Origin: Kofleriaceae bacterium
Lineage (GTDB): Bacteria > Myxococcota_A > Polyangia > Haliangiales > Haliangiaceae
DNA: 40,572 nt
Assembly (NCBI GenBank): GCA_013368795.1
Contig: JABFXX010000591.1
Span: forward strand, 1 to 40,572
Direction: 5' to 3'
The translations under genes were made by a program, and so were the position numbers. Below, piece by piece: positions 15,551 to 24,462 of the stretch (the stretch's first letter is position 1; every line of letters begins with the position of its first letter). The notes beneath the pieces are model-generated. The model had not been told where the DNA came from, made no database searches, and saw nothing but the letters and a program-made list of their open reading frames with translations.

Positions 15551-16933
15551 ATGCACCGTTTGCTGTTGATCGGGGCCTTGCTGGGGGTGGCGACGCGCGC
15601 GTCCGCGCAGCCTGCGCCGGCGCCCCCGCCCGGCGAGACTCCGCCGGTGAAGACAGAAGGCTCGCCCGCTGCCGAGACGCCGCAGCCGCCGCCGCCGCTC
15701 TCGCCACCGTCGCAGACGCCCGTTGCACCGGCCGTCGTCGAGCCGATCCGCGTCGCGATCCAGTGCGAGGAAGAAGGCCGCACCAAGACGTGTCCCGCGT
15801 TCCTGCTCGGCTTCGTCGACGCGAACAAGGTGCTGCTCAACTCGCCGCGCTCGGACGCCGATGTCACCGTCTACGCGACCGCCACCGAGGTCGCGCTCAT
15901 CGATCGCGTGCACCTGCGCTTCGTCGGTCACATGCCGGGCGCACCGTCGGTGATCGAGCTCGACGTCGATGTCGACACGCGCAAGACCGACGACGAGCAG
16001 CGCGCGGTGCTCGGCCCGGTGTTCCTCCAGGGCATCGCGCTGTTCGTCCGCGCGCGCCATCCAACGGCGGTGAAGGTCGAGCTCGGTGTCCCCGATGGGC
16101 TGAGCGAGGTGAAGCGGAAGGGCTCGCCATGGGCGATCGCGCTCAACTTCGAGGGCAACGCCAGCTACACCGAGAAGTATCGCTCGGCGACCGGCGAGCT
16201 GAACCTCGTCGGCCGCTACATCACGAAGCGGTTCCGCGCGCTCACGCTCCAGTCCTTGCACGGCGGTCTGAATCGCCAGCCTCCGCTGACGCTCGAGGAC
16301 GGGACGAAGGTCTCGCTCGACAGCAACCAGTGGGCGTTCCGCGGCGGCGCCGAAGCGATCTACTCGTTCAACGACACCTGGTCGCTCGGCGTCGGCAGCT
16401 ACACGGCGTTCGAGGATCCGAAGGCGCAGTACAAGTACAACTCGCGGTCGCGCGCCGCGCTCGAGTGGGACATGTTTCCCTCCGACGATCCGCGCGGCAA
16501 CCGGCTCGCGGTCTTCTATCACGTCGGCTGGCAGGTCGACCGCTACAACATCCGCAACGACATCGGCGAGCGGTTCGCGCAGTTCCCGGTCCATGGCATC
16601 GACGCGGTCGGCAGCGTGCGCCACGACAAGATGTCGTACGGGCTCAACCTGTCGAGCGACGTCCAGCTGAACCATCCGTCGCGGCGCCACCTGTTCACCG
16701 CCTCACCGTTCGTGACGGTCCAGCTCGGCACGCACGTCGACCTCGAGCTGTCGCTGTCGGTGACGCAGCGCGAGCTGCCTGCGCCCGACCCGGCCGCGAT
16801 CGATCCTTCGGACTACGAGCAGCTATCGCGGCTCTCGTTCGCCGAACCGCTGTCGATCACCGGCGCCATCGGCCTCACGATCCATTGGGATCCGACCAAC
16901 GGCGTGCGCAACGATCGAATCGAGTCGATCTAG
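15551..16933 (+). CDS. Outer-membrane beta-barrel-like protein
   Basis: A 460-residue exported protein. The signal MHRLLLIGALLGVATRASA ends with AxA before Gln-Pro-Ala. A Pro-rich linker follows (about residues 20-55), then a soluble domain (IRVAIQCEEEG to about 180), then about 260 residues of alternating hydrophobic strands with aromatic girdles (GSYTAFEDPKAQYKYNSRSRAALEWDMF), typical of an outer-membrane barrel. The conserved order EGNASYTEKYRSATGELNLVG resembles DUF481-type barrels. Function is unknown, possibly a channel or assembly factor. Its TAG shares CTAG with the convergent gene. Confidence 0.7.
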   Translation: MHRLLLIGALLGVATRASAQPAPAPPPGETPPVKTEGSPAAETPQPPPPLSPPSQTPVAPAVVEPIRVAIQCEEEGRTKTCPAFLLGFVDANKVLLNSPRSDADVTVYATATEVALIDRVHLRFVGHMPGAPSVIELDVDVDTRKTDDEQRAVLGPVFLQGIALFVRARHPTAVKVELGVPDGLSEVKRKGSPWAIALNFEGNASYTEKYRSATGELNLVGRYITKRFRALTLQSLHGGLNRQPPLTLEDGTKVSLDSNQWAFRGGAEAIYSFNDTWSLGVGSYTAFEDPKAQYKYNSRSRAALEWDMFPSDDPRGNRLAVFYHVGWQVDRYNIRNDIGERFAQFPVHGIDAVGSVRHDKMSYGLNLSSDVQLNHPSRRHLFTASPFVTVQLGTHVDLELSLSVTQRELPAPDPAAIDPSDYEQLSRLSFAEPLSITGAIGLTIHWDPTNGVRNDRIESI

Positions 16934-17487
16934 TACGCGCGCGCCGCGAGCAGCGGGCGCTGCTGCGCCATGTTGAGACGGTGCGCGGCAGATGCCGATG
17001 ACGCCATCGCGAACAGGTGCAGGATCAGGCCCGGCAGGATCAGCGCGTAGCCGAGACCGACGACGACGAACCACAACAGCGCCGCGCCGATCTTGCCGGC
17101 GTACAGGTGGCCAGCACCGGGCACGAACATCGTCAGCACCGCGGCGAGCATCGGGCTCGCGGCACGGCCACGCTCGACGGGAACGAGCGCCGTCTCGCGG
17201 CGCAGCGGGATGTAGCCGGGATGAGCAGGCGCCGGACGCGACGCGCCGATCTTCTGGCGGCCGGGCATCGTGTAGACGATCGTGCCGTCGTCCTCGACGT
17301 CCATCGTCAGCTGCTCGCGAGTCGACAGAGCGTCGAGCACGCGCTGCGCGTCCTCGATCGAGCACGGCGCGAAGTATGCGAGCGCCGGCGCGGTGATCTT
17401 CGCGTCGGTCGTATGAGCCAGCTCGAGGAGCCGCGCCTCGATCGCGCTTGGATCTTTGATTCGGTTCACGGAGAAGTGTGTAACCAT
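16930..17487 (-). CDS. Membrane protein with winged-helix-like head and TM2-like tail
   Basis: A 185-residue protein. Residues 1-80 (KITAPALAYFAPCSIEDAQRVLDALSTREQLTMDVEDDGTIVYTMPG) look like a winged-helix fold. Residues about 110-165 hold two membrane helices around FVPGAGHLYAGKIGAALLWFVV, which has the G-x-G-x-x-Y pattern of TM2-type domains. It may join a sensing head to the membrane. It follows the esterase gene by 28 bases and is probably co-transcribed with it. Confidence 0.65.
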   Translation of the reverse strand: MVTHFSVNRIKDPSAIEARLLELAHTTDAKITAPALAYFAPCSIEDAQRVLDALSTREQLTMDVEDDGTIVYTMPGRQKIGASRPAPAHPGYIPLRRETALVPVERGRAASPMLAAVLTMFVPGAGHLYAGKIGAALLWFVVVGLGYALILPGLILHLFAMASSASAAHRLNMAQQRPLLAARAY

Positions 17488-17515
17488 CTGGAACGACTTG
17501 TCACCACCCGTTCGG

Positions 17516-18355
17516 CTAGGTGTCGGGCGTAGGCGCCGCGAACAGCGTGCGAATCCCTCGCAGTGCCGCCGTCGGAAAGATCGTGCTGTGGTGCTCCATG
17601 GGCATCGGCTCGTACGTCCACGTGACGCCCGCGGGCGCGTTCAGGCGTAGCGCGGTGAGCAGCGTCGCGATCGCGTCTTGCGTCTCCTTGTAGTCCGCGG
17701 TCGCGATGTAGACCTGCTTCGGCCCGGCGCTCCACCACGCGAGCTGCTCGTTCGCGCCGCGCACGAGCGTCTGCTCGTTCCACCACACACTCGGATCGGC
17801 CGAGATGTAGCCGTCGAACAGCGTCGGCTCGACGAGAAATGTCTCGAGCACGAACAGGCCGGCGAGCGACTCGCCGATCAGCGCCGACTCCGACGTCACG
17901 CGATAGCGCTTCGCGATCAGCGGCTTCAGCTCGTCGCGCAGGAACGCGCGGAACTTGTCGGCGCCGCCCGCGTGCGGAGCGACTTTCTTCTCCTCGTCCA
18001 CCGACGTCTCGGCGACGAGATCGCGGCGCCGCTCGGTGTTCTCGACGCCGACGACGATCAGCGGCCGGATCACCGCGTTCTTGATCGACACGTCGACCGA
18101 GCCGACGACATGCGGGAAGTCCTCGCCGAGGCCGCCGTCGGGCATGTACAGCACCGGAAAGCGCTCGTCCGACTTCGCATAGTCGGGCGGGACGTAGACG
18201 TTGATCACGCGGCGCTCGCCGAGAATCCTCGACTCGATCGTGAACGTCTCGCCGATCGCGGCGGGTGTCTTCGTCGACGACGCGGGTGACTTCGCTGAAA
18301 CGGGGGCGCGCGCGCAGCCGGCGAGCGCGGCAAGGACGACGAGAGAGCGCAACAT
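17516..18355 (-). CDS. Esterase-like alpha/beta-hydrolase lipoprotein
   Basis: A 279-residue protein with a lipoprotein signal (MLRSLVVLAALAGC). The mature part is an esterase D / IroE-like alpha/beta hydrolase: INVYVPPDYAKSDERFPVLYMPDGG, the nucleophile elbow GESLAG, ADPSVWWNE, and the catalytic His region MEHHSTIFPTAALRG. It would hydrolyse esters such as siderophore or acyl esters outside the inner membrane. ATG 18355 was chosen because it precedes the hydrophobic signal. Confidence 0.8.
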   Translation of the reverse strand: MLRSLVVLAALAGCARAPVSAKSPASSTKTPAAIGETFTIESRILGERRVINVYVPPDYAKSDERFPVLYMPDGGLGEDFPHVVGSVDVSIKNAVIRPLIVVGVENTERRRDLVAETSVDEEKKVAPHAGGADKFRAFLRDELKPLIAKRYRVTSESALIGESLAGLFVLETFLVEPTLFDGYISADPSVWWNEQTLVRGANEQLAWWSAGPKQVYIATADYKETQDAIATLLTALRLNAPAGVTWTYEPMPMEHHSTIFPTAALRGIRTLFAAPTPDT

Positions 18356-18440
18356 CGCTCGCGAGCACACCACGTTTGCCTACAGATGTCGCGGTCGCGC
18401 CCGGCATCGCGGCGTGAGATGCTCGCTGCAGGGGGACCTG

Positions 18441-19931
18441 ATGCGTAGTTCGTCGTTCGCACTCCTGTTCCTTGTCGCGTGTGGCGGCGGCGGAGGTGGC
18501 ACCGATGGGCCGGGCAGCACCGTCGATGCCGCGGTACCGGTCGCGCTCTGCGAGCGCCCTCCTCTCGCCGACGTGTCGAGCCCGACGGCGACGGTCGGCG
18601 ACGGCACCGCGGCCAGCTGCACGCAAGCGGCACTCCAGCAGGCCGCAAGCGGTGGCGGCACGATCGTCTTCGACTGCGGCAGCGCGCCGGTGACGATCAC
18701 CGTGACGTCGCCGATCACGGTCACGAAGGAGACCGTGCTCGACGGCGGCGGCACCGTCACGCTCAGCGGCGGCGGCGCGTCGCGCATCCTCTACCTCGAC
18801 TCGGACTACAACACGCGGACGCCACGCCTGACCGTACAGCGCCTGTCGTTCCGCGACGGCAAGAGCCCTGCGACCGGCGAGGACACCGCGCAAGGCGGCG
18901 GCGCGATCTATCGCGACGGCGGCAGCCTCACGGTGATGGACTGCGCATTCGAGAACAATCACGCGCCCGCGACCGGCCAGGACGTCGCCGGCGGCGCGAT
19001 CTACGGATTCGGCGGCGGCGAGACGATCATCGTCGGCAGCACGTTCACGAACAACGCGGCGAGCGACGGCGGCGCGGTCGGCAGCCTCAACGGCGACCTG
19101 ACCGTCATCAACAGCACGTTCACGAACAACGCGGCGACCGGCACCGACGGCAACCCGGGCAACGGCGGCTGCGGCGGCGCGCTCTACATGGACGGCGGCG
19201 ACGAGGCGACATCGCTGTGCGGCGTGACGATCCGCGACAACACCGCGGGCGCGATCGGCGGCGGCTTCTTCCGCGTGTCGAACGACAACAGCGGCTCGTT
19301 CGCGATGGACCGCTCGACCGTCGATCACAACAAGGTATCTCCGTCCGGAGATTCCGGTAACGCCGGTGGTCTTTACCTCCAGGGCCTCGCAATCACGATC
19401 ACCGCGAGCACGATCTCCCGCAACGAGGCCTTCTACAACGGCGGCATCTGGATCAACACGTGCTCCGTACAGATGACGAACGTGACGATCGCCGAGAACA
19501 CCGCGTTCGGCAGCAACGGCGGCGGCATGTGGCTAGGAAACACACCGACCGGCACGCTGAAGAACTGCACGATCGCGAACAACCACTCGACGGCCGCGAA
19601 CCAGATCGCCGGAGCGATCTTCGGCGAAGGCCTCACGCTCGTGAATACGCTGATCGCGAACAACACCGCGATGTACACGCCGAGCTGCGAGACGAAGCGG
19701 ACCGACGGCAGCGGCAATCTCCAGTGGCCGAACAGTGCGCTGTGCACGACCGGTCCCGTCGTCGCGGATCCGATGCTCGGCGACCTCGGAGACAACGGCG
19801 GCGACACGGAGACGCTCGTGCCGGCGAGCGGTAGCCCGGCCAAGGGCATCGCGACCGGCTGCCCGCCGACCGATCAGCGCGGCAATCCGCGCCCGGAGCC
19901 GTGCACCGCTGGCGCGGTCGAAGCGCCCTGA
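18441..19931 (+). CDS. Parallel beta-helix lipoprotein (choice-of-anchor Q type)
   Basis: A 496-residue protein with signal MRSSSFALLFLVAC and a Gly-rich tail after the Cys. AGGGGG five bases before the ATG is a strong ribosome binding site. The body is built of right-handed beta-helix rungs with repeated TFTNNAA, NNGGAI-type and TIANN motifs. The C-terminus (DPMLGDLGDNGGDTETLVPASGSPA, then DQRGNPRPEPCTAGAVE) is typical of choice-of-anchor Q surface proteins. It probably sits on the cell surface, but ligand or glycan specificity is unknown. Confidence 0.8.
   Translation: MRSSSFALLFLVACGGGGGGTDGPGSTVDAAVPVALCERPPLADVSSPTATVGDGTAASCTQAALQQAASGGGTIVFDCGSAPVTITVTSPITVTKETVLDGGGTVTLSGGGASRILYLDSDYNTRTPRLTVQRLSFRDGKSPATGEDTAQGGGAIYRDGGSLTVMDCAFENNHAPATGQDVAGGAIYGFGGGETIIVGSTFTNNAASDGGAVGSLNGDLTVINSTFTNNAATGTDGNPGNGGCGGALYMDGGDEATSLCGVTIRDNTAGAIGGGFFRVSNDNSGSFAMDRSTVDHNKVSPSGDSGNAGGLYLQGLAITITASTISRNEAFYNGGIWINTCSVQMTNVTIAENTAFGSNGGGMWLGNTPTGTLKNCTIANNHSTAANQIAGAIFGEGLTLVNTLIANNTAMYTPSCETKRTDGSGNLQWPNSALCTTGPVVADPMLGDLGDNGGDTETLVPASGSPAKGIATGCPPTDQRGNPRPEPCTAGAVEAP
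19037..19137 (+). repeat. Repeated beta-helix rung (26-bp exact repeat)
   Basis: The 26-base unit coding STFTNNAA occurs exactly at 19037-19062 and again at 19112-19137, 75 bases (25 codons) apart, matching one or two helix turns. It indicates recent duplication of a rung. Confidence 0.7.
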
Positions 19932-19995
19932 TGCTCCCGATCCGCGACATCAGACCGCGGTGGACGGCGACCGATAGGAGCGCCAGACTTGGCAG

Positions 19996-20283
19996 GTGGA
20001 TCGGCGCGAAGTGCTACTCGACTACATCGAGGAGACCCGGCGGACCCAGAAGAGGCTCGCGGTCGTGTTCGGCGTCCTCGCAGTCGTGCCGATCGGCCTG
20101 ATGTTCTGGCGCGTCGGGGTCGGCGCCTTCGTCCTGGTCGTGCTCGCGCTCGTCGCCGTCTGCTCGTTCTGGGTCACCGAGGCGCACAACGCAGCGCATC
20201 GCCAGAAGCTCGATGAGCTCGCGCGGATGGAAGCCAATCAAGGTAAGCCGCTCCAGACGGCACACCGCCGCTGGCACAAGTAG
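19996..20283 (+). CDS. Small two-helix membrane protein
   Basis: A 95-residue protein starting at GTG with MDRREVLLDYIEETRRTQKR, then two membrane helices (LAVVFGVLAVVPIGLMFW and GAFVLVVLALVAVCSFWV) and a charged C-terminal tail. No family recognised. It is in a plus-strand run between the beta-helix lipoprotein and the kinase. Its charged ends and paired helices would fit a small accessory protein. Confidence 0.55.
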   Translation: MDRREVLLDYIEETRRTQKRLAVVFGVLAVVPIGLMFWRVGVGAFVLVVLALVAVCSFWVTEAHNAAHRQKLDELARMEANQGKPLQTAHRRWHK

Positions 20284-20439
20284 CTGCGCGTTGCAGGCAG
20301 CCACGCACGATCGAGCCGCGCGCACGCGCACGATCGACGGCCCCAGCCCTGCGTGAACGGAAGTAGCCGCCCTCGGCAGACCACGGGATGTCGGCGGCGG
20401 ACGGCTGGCACGAACGCTGCTGAGCGAGCACCCATCGGC
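20284..20439. other. Intergenic region before kinase, with a 10-bp direct repeat
   Basis: These 156 bases hold the exact direct repeat GCACGATCGA at 20305-20314 and 20328-20337, spaced 23 bp (about two helical turns), which may be a regulator site. If the kinase begins at the alternative GTG 20353, part of this becomes coding. Confidence 0.35.
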
Positions 20440-22077
20440 GTGCGCTCGCTAGAACCCGTTACCCGCCCGCTAACCGTTCACCCCGGCGACACCGTCGAGG
20501 GCCGCTACCGGATCATCGAGCTGCTCGACGTCGGCGGCATGGGCGCGGTGTTCCTCGCCGAGCATCTGCTGCTCAAGCGCCGCGTGGCGATCAAGTTCCT
20601 CCACGTCGAGCTCACGCGCGACACCGACATGATCAAGCGCTTCATGAAGGAGGCGCACGCTGCCGGGACGCTCGGTCATCCGAACATCGTCGAGGCGACC
20701 GACATGGGGTTCCTCGACGAGCACACGCCGTACATCGTGTTCGAGTACCTCGAGGGCGCGCTGCTCACCGAGGAGATCTATCGGGTCTCCGGGATGCCAC
20801 CGCGACGTGCACTCGCGATCGCGCGACAGATCGCGAGCGCACTCGAGGCCGCGCACAACGCCGGCATGGTCCATCTCGATCTCAAGAACGACAACATCTT
20901 CCTGGGCGACAAGAACGGCGCGGCCGATCACGCCACGGTGATCGACTTCGGCATCTCGAAGTTCATGGAGGTCGACGCCGAGTCGACGCAGCCAGGCGTA
21001 CCGATCGGGACACCGGAGTTCATGGCGCCGGAGCAGATCGAGACACCGGATCTCGTCGACAAGCGCGCCGACATCTATGCGCTCGGCGTCTGCCTCTACG
21101 AGATGCTGACCGCGCGGCGGCCGTTCGCGGGCGACGACCCGCGCGTGCTGTTCCATCGCATCATTCACGAGCCGGCGCCGCCGCTCGCTCGCCTCGAGGT
21201 CCCGGCGAACCTCGACGCCTTCGTGTTCGAGCTGCTCGCGAAGGATCCGGCGACCAGGCCGCCGACGATGCGCGAGGTCGTCGAGCGGATCGATCGGCTC
21301 CAGCTCGAGGCGGTTCGCGAGCGTCGCGCGACCCGCACGCGCCGGCGCACCGAGCAGTCCCAGCCCGTAACGCCACCGCCAGTCGCTCGGCCATCGTCAC
21401 TCGCCCCGTGGGTGCTCGCCATGTTCGTCGCAGGCTCGGTCGGTGGCGTGCTGCACGCGCTCGATGTCCGTGCACCCGACACGCGGCGTGCCGAGCCTCC
21501 GCCAGTGCTGGAGATCGATGCCGAGACCGAGCAGCTGAACGCGCTCGTCGGCGCGCAGCTCCGGACGACGCGATTGCGCGCAGATTCGATCGCGAGGACA
21601 CCGATGCTCCGCGCCGCGATCGAGGCAGACGCGGCCACCGTCGACGACGTGCTGCGCTCGGAGCGCATCCTCGAGCCGACCGCGAACGAGACGATCGAGG
21701 TGTTCCAGGCCACCGCCGGCAAGCTCGCGTCGCTCTCGCGCGCGCCTCGAACGGCAGCGCCGCTCTCGGGCATCGATGACGCGCGTATCCTCCGCACGTC
21801 GCGTGGGCTCCTCGTCGAGGCGAGCGCGCCGATCGCGAACCACGACACGAAGCTCGCCGGCGCCGTCGTCGTGTCGGCGCTCGTCGACCTGGTACCGATC
21901 GAGCAAAAGGTCGCCGCCCGCGCGCGAAAGTTCGTTGCGGCCGCGACGACGCCGCCTGTGATCGAGATCGCGCACACGCCCGAGCGCGAGCTCCTCCGGC
22001 GCGCGCGCACGACCTGCCTCGGCATCGCGGCACTGCTGCTGCTGTACGTCGCGTGGATGCTCAGTCGCCGCGAGTGA
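20440..22077 (+). CDS. Ser/Thr protein kinase with periplasmic domain, HLD variant
   Basis: About 545 residues. The kinase domain (22-295) has the Gly loop VGGMGAVFLAE, K52 in VAIKFL, E71, catalytic loop HLDLKNDN with D147, DFG 169-171 and APE 196-198. The usual Arg of HRD is Leu and the Pro of KPEN is Asn, making it a non-RD kinase. A membrane helix (PWVLAMFVAGSVGGVL), a periplasmic region of about 170 residues and a second helix near the C-terminus follow, suggesting a ligand-sensing transmembrane kinase. An alternative GTG at 20353 would add 29 residues, but they lack protein-like character. Confidence 0.85.
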   Translation: MRSLEPVTRPLTVHPGDTVEGRYRIIELLDVGGMGAVFLAEHLLLKRRVAIKFLHVELTRDTDMIKRFMKEAHAAGTLGHPNIVEATDMGFLDEHTPYIVFEYLEGALLTEEIYRVSGMPPRRALAIARQIASALEAAHNAGMVHLDLKNDNIFLGDKNGAADHATVIDFGISKFMEVDAESTQPGVPIGTPEFMAPEQIETPDLVDKRADIYALGVCLYEMLTARRPFAGDDPRVLFHRIIHEPAPPLARLEVPANLDAFVFELLAKDPATRPPTMREVVERIDRLQLEAVRERRATRTRRRTEQSQPVTPPPVARPSSLAPWVLAMFVAGSVGGVLHALDVRAPDTRRAEPPPVLEIDAETEQLNALVGAQLRTTRLRADSIARTPMLRAAIEADAATVDDVLRSERILEPTANETIEVFQATAGKLASLSRAPRTAAPLSGIDDARILRTSRGLLVEASAPIANHDTKLAGAVVVSALVDLVPIEQKVAARARKFVAAATTPPVIEIAHTPERELLRRARTTCLGIAALLLLYVAWMLSRRE

Positions 22078-22095
22078 ATGATACGCTGCGCCGAC

Positions 22096-22665
22096 ATGGC
22101 AGCGACGGCACCTGGGAAGCCCGCGGCACCGCCGAGCAACAACCGCTACATCGTTCTGATCGCAGGCATCGTCGGCGTGCTCGGCATGTTCCAGCCTCTG
22201 ATGGAGGTCGGCCGCGGTAAGCTCCACATCGCGGTCAGTGCGTACGAGCTGTCGTTCGGCCTGTCGCGCACCCACAAGGTGGTCGACGCGAAGATCCCGC
22301 TGCTCGTCGAGCTGAAGATTCCCGCCGACATCCGATCGACGCGCGACGACATCAAGCTCGTGCTCGATGCCTCGAAGCACGCCGCGCTCGCCTACATCCC
22401 GGCGGCGCTGCTCCTCCTGATCGGCGTGTACGCGATGTTCCGCAAGAAGCTCGGGCGCGCGCTCGGCGGCGCAGCGCTCCTGTTCGGCCTCGCCTCGATC
22501 GCCGCCTACGTCGGCCTGCGCTACGGCCTCGCCTACGGCAAGGAAGAGGAGCCGATCCTGCAACGCGTGCAGCTCCACCTGGCGCTCGGCGCGCACGTCC
22601 TGCTCGCAATCGGCATCGGCGCGGCCATCGCAGGCCTCGCGTCGCTGCTGAAACCCGATCGCTAG
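22096..22665 (+). CDS. Four-helix membrane protein of unknown function
   Basis: A protein of 189 residues starting MAATAPGKPAAPP, with four membrane helices (IVLIAGIVGVLGMFQPLM, AALAYIPAALLLLIGVYAMF, LGGAALLFGLASIAAYVG and LGAHVLLAIGIGAAIAGLA). An in-frame ATG at 22078 abuts the kinase stop and would add six residues. It may be functionally linked to the kinase. The TAG stop shares CTAG with the convergent ABC permease gene. Confidence 0.6.
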   Translation: MAATAPGKPAAPPSNNRYIVLIAGIVGVLGMFQPLMEVGRGKLHIAVSAYELSFGLSRTHKVVDAKIPLLVELKIPADIRSTRDDIKLVLDASKHAALAYIPAALLLLIGVYAMFRKKLGRALGGAALLFGLASIAAYVGLRYGLAYGKEEEPILQRVQLHLALGAHVLLAIGIGAAIAGLASLLKPDR

Positions 22666-23450
22666 CCGGTGGTGCGGATCCTGAACCGGCGCAGCGCGAG
22701 CGGGATCGTGATTGCGAGGATCGCGATGCACGACACCACCGCGACCGCGACCGCGTGCTGCAGCGGCCATGGCGCGTCTGCCGGCATCGCCGTCGGGTTG
22801 CCGAACAGCTCGCGCAGCGCTGCGGCGAGCGTCGAGATCGGATTCCACGCCGCGATCGTGCGCAGGACCGGAGACAGGCCGCCGAGCGGAACAAACGTCG
22901 ACGCGAGGAACGTCATCGGGAACATCGTCATGAACACGACGCCCTGCGCGGCATCGGGAGAGCGGACGAGGAGCCCGAGCAGCGTACCTGTCCATTGCAT
23001 CGCCGCTGCGAACAGCACGACGAGACCGAAACCGGCGAGCGCGTGCGGCAGGTCGGTGTGGATTCGCCACCCGACGATGAGGCCGGAGGTCGCGACCACG
23101 ACGACGCCGATCATGGCGGCGCCGAGCTCGGCGAGGATGTGGCCATTCAGGTACGCGGCCCGTGCCATCGGCAACGTGCGGAACCGATCGACGACACCCT
23201 CCTGGAGATCCGTCGCGATCGAGGTCGCCGGACCCATGATGCCGAACGAGAGCGACTGGATCAGGATGCCGCCGAGCAGGTACTCGCGATAGCTGCCGTC
23301 CGGGATCGCGATCACGCCGCCGAACACGTACGTGAACAGCAGCACGAACATGATCGGCTGGAGCGTGACGTCGAGCAGCTTCTCGGGAATCTGACGAACG
23401 TGCTCGAGGTTGCGCCTGGCCAGGACCAAACTGTCGGAGAGGACACTCAT
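22662..23450 (-). CDS. ABC-2 exporter permease (DrrB-like)
   Basis: A 262-residue permease starting MSVLSDSLVLARRNLEHV. It has the ABC-2 layout with about six helices: LQPIMFVLLFTYVFGG, EYLLGGILIQSLSFG, DRFRTLPMARAAYLNGHILAE and MFPMTFLASTFVPLG, then WNPISTLAAALRELFG, as in DrrB-type drug exporters. Its ATG overlaps the stop of the ATPase gene as ATGA, so both subunits are coupled. It likely exports a hydrophobic compound. The inducer is probably recognised by the divergent TetR protein. Confidence 0.85.
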   Translation of the reverse strand: MSVLSDSLVLARRNLEHVRQIPEKLLDVTLQPIMFVLLFTYVFGGVIAIPDGSYREYLLGGILIQSLSFGIMGPATSIATDLQEGVVDRFRTLPMARAAYLNGHILAELGAAMIGVVVVATSGLIVGWRIHTDLPHALAGFGLVVLFAAAMQWTGTLLGLLVRSPDAAQGVVFMTMFPMTFLASTFVPLGGLSPVLRTIAAWNPISTLAAALRELFGNPTAMPADAPWPLQHAVAVAVVSCIAILAITIPLALRRFRIRTTG

Positions 23451-24433
23451 GCTGCCGCCTTCGTGGTGGGCTCGGAACCGGTGATCGTGAGAAAGACGTC
23501 GTCGAGCGTGACCTCGCGACGCTGGACGTCGACGACATCGACACCCGCGGCATCGAGCGCGCGCACGATCTCGACGAGTCGCGCATCGCTCCGCATCGGC
23601 GCGGTGACCTGACGAGCCTCCGCATCGAGCGAAGGCAGCGCGGCGACGAATGCCGACAGCGCGTCGCGCGCACGCTCGAGCATGCTCGGCTCCGTGACGG
23701 TGACGACGATGCGCTCGCCGCCGAGCCGCTGCTTGAGTTGCGCCGGCGTACCGTGCGCGGCGATCCGCCCCTTGTCGAGAACGACGATGTCGTCGGCGAG
23801 GCGGTCGGCCTCCTCGAGATACTGCGTCGTGAGCACGAGCGTCGCGCCGTCGCGTACGTGCGAGCGCAGGAGCTCCCACAGCTCGTTGCGGCTGCGTGGG
23901 TCGAGCCCGGTCGTCGGCTCGTCCAGGAACACGACCGGCGGCGATGCGACGAGCGCGGCGGCGAGGTCGAGCCGGCGCCGCATGCCGCCGGAGAATGACT
24001 TCACGAGCTTCGTCCCGGTGTCGGTCAGGCCGACCTTCTCGAGTAGCTCGCCTGCACGCCGGCGCGCCTCGGTGCGCGGCAGCTGGTAGAGGCGCCCGAC
24101 CATCTCGAGGTTCGCGCGCGCGGTCATCAGGCCGTCGACGGTCGCCGCTTGCCCCGCGACCCCGATCCGCTTCCGCACCGAGGCCGCGTCGCCGACGACG
24201 TCATGGCCGGCGACCTGCGCACTCCCTTCCGTCGGCCGCGCGAGAGTCGTCAGGATCCTGAGCGCGGTCGTCTTGCCGGCACCGTTGTGGCCTAGCAAGC
24301 CCAGTACGGTCCCCGCCGGCACCTCGAAGCTGACGTCGCGGAGCGCCCACAGCTCGCCGAACTGCTTGCCGAGGCCATCGACGCGAACGCCGGCCGTACT
24401 GTTCGTACGCCGTACACTATCTTCGTACACCAT
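23447..24433 (-). CDS. ABC exporter ATP-binding subunit (DrrA-like)
   Basis: A 328-residue ATPase. Motifs: Walker A GHNGAGKTT, Q-loop region GVAGQAATVDG, signature SGGMRRRLDLA, Walker B VVFLDEPTTGLDP and H-loop-like TTQYLEEA (Gln in place of His). After about 230 residues the C-terminal part with PTTKAAA matches daunorubicin-type DrrA. The ATG at 24433 lies inside the operator array and only 29 bases from the divergent TetR start; no other in-frame start exists nearby. The switch His-to-Gln is seen in DrrA relatives. Confidence 0.85.
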   Translation of the reverse strand: MVYEDSVRRTNSTAGVRVDGLGKQFGELWALRDVSFEVPAGTVLGLLGHNGAGKTTALRILTTLARPTEGSAQVAGHDVVGDAASVRKRIGVAGQAATVDGLMTARANLEMVGRLYQLPRTEARRRAGELLEKVGLTDTGTKLVKSFSGGMRRRLDLAAALVASPPVVFLDEPTTGLDPRSRNELWELLRSHVRDGATLVLTTQYLEEADRLADDIVVLDKGRIAAHGTPAQLKQRLGGERIVVTVTEPSMLERARDALSAFVAALPSLDAEARQVTAPMRSDARLVEIVRALDAAGVDVVDVQRREVTLDDVFLTITGSEPTTKAAA

Positions 24434-24462
24434 ACGAACACGATTAACGTACACTGTACGAA
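24396..24462. promoter_or_regulatory. Three-copy palindromic operator for TetR regulator
   Basis: Three copies of GTAC-N3-RTAC lie at 24405-24415, 24425-24435 and 24449-24459 (CGTACGCCGTAC, CGTACACCATAC, CGTACACTGTAC), with centres 20 and 24 bp apart. A further GTAC lies at 24396-24399. One copy is also part of TTCGTA-N5-TACGAA. The array covers the ABC start codon and the region ahead of TetR, so the TetR protein could repress both genes. Binding is inferred, not shown. Confidence 0.65.

Noticed and set aside
21397-23673. 758-codon minus-strand open frame
   Set aside because: Spans kinase, membrane protein and permease with no domain signal; shadow of third-position GC bias.
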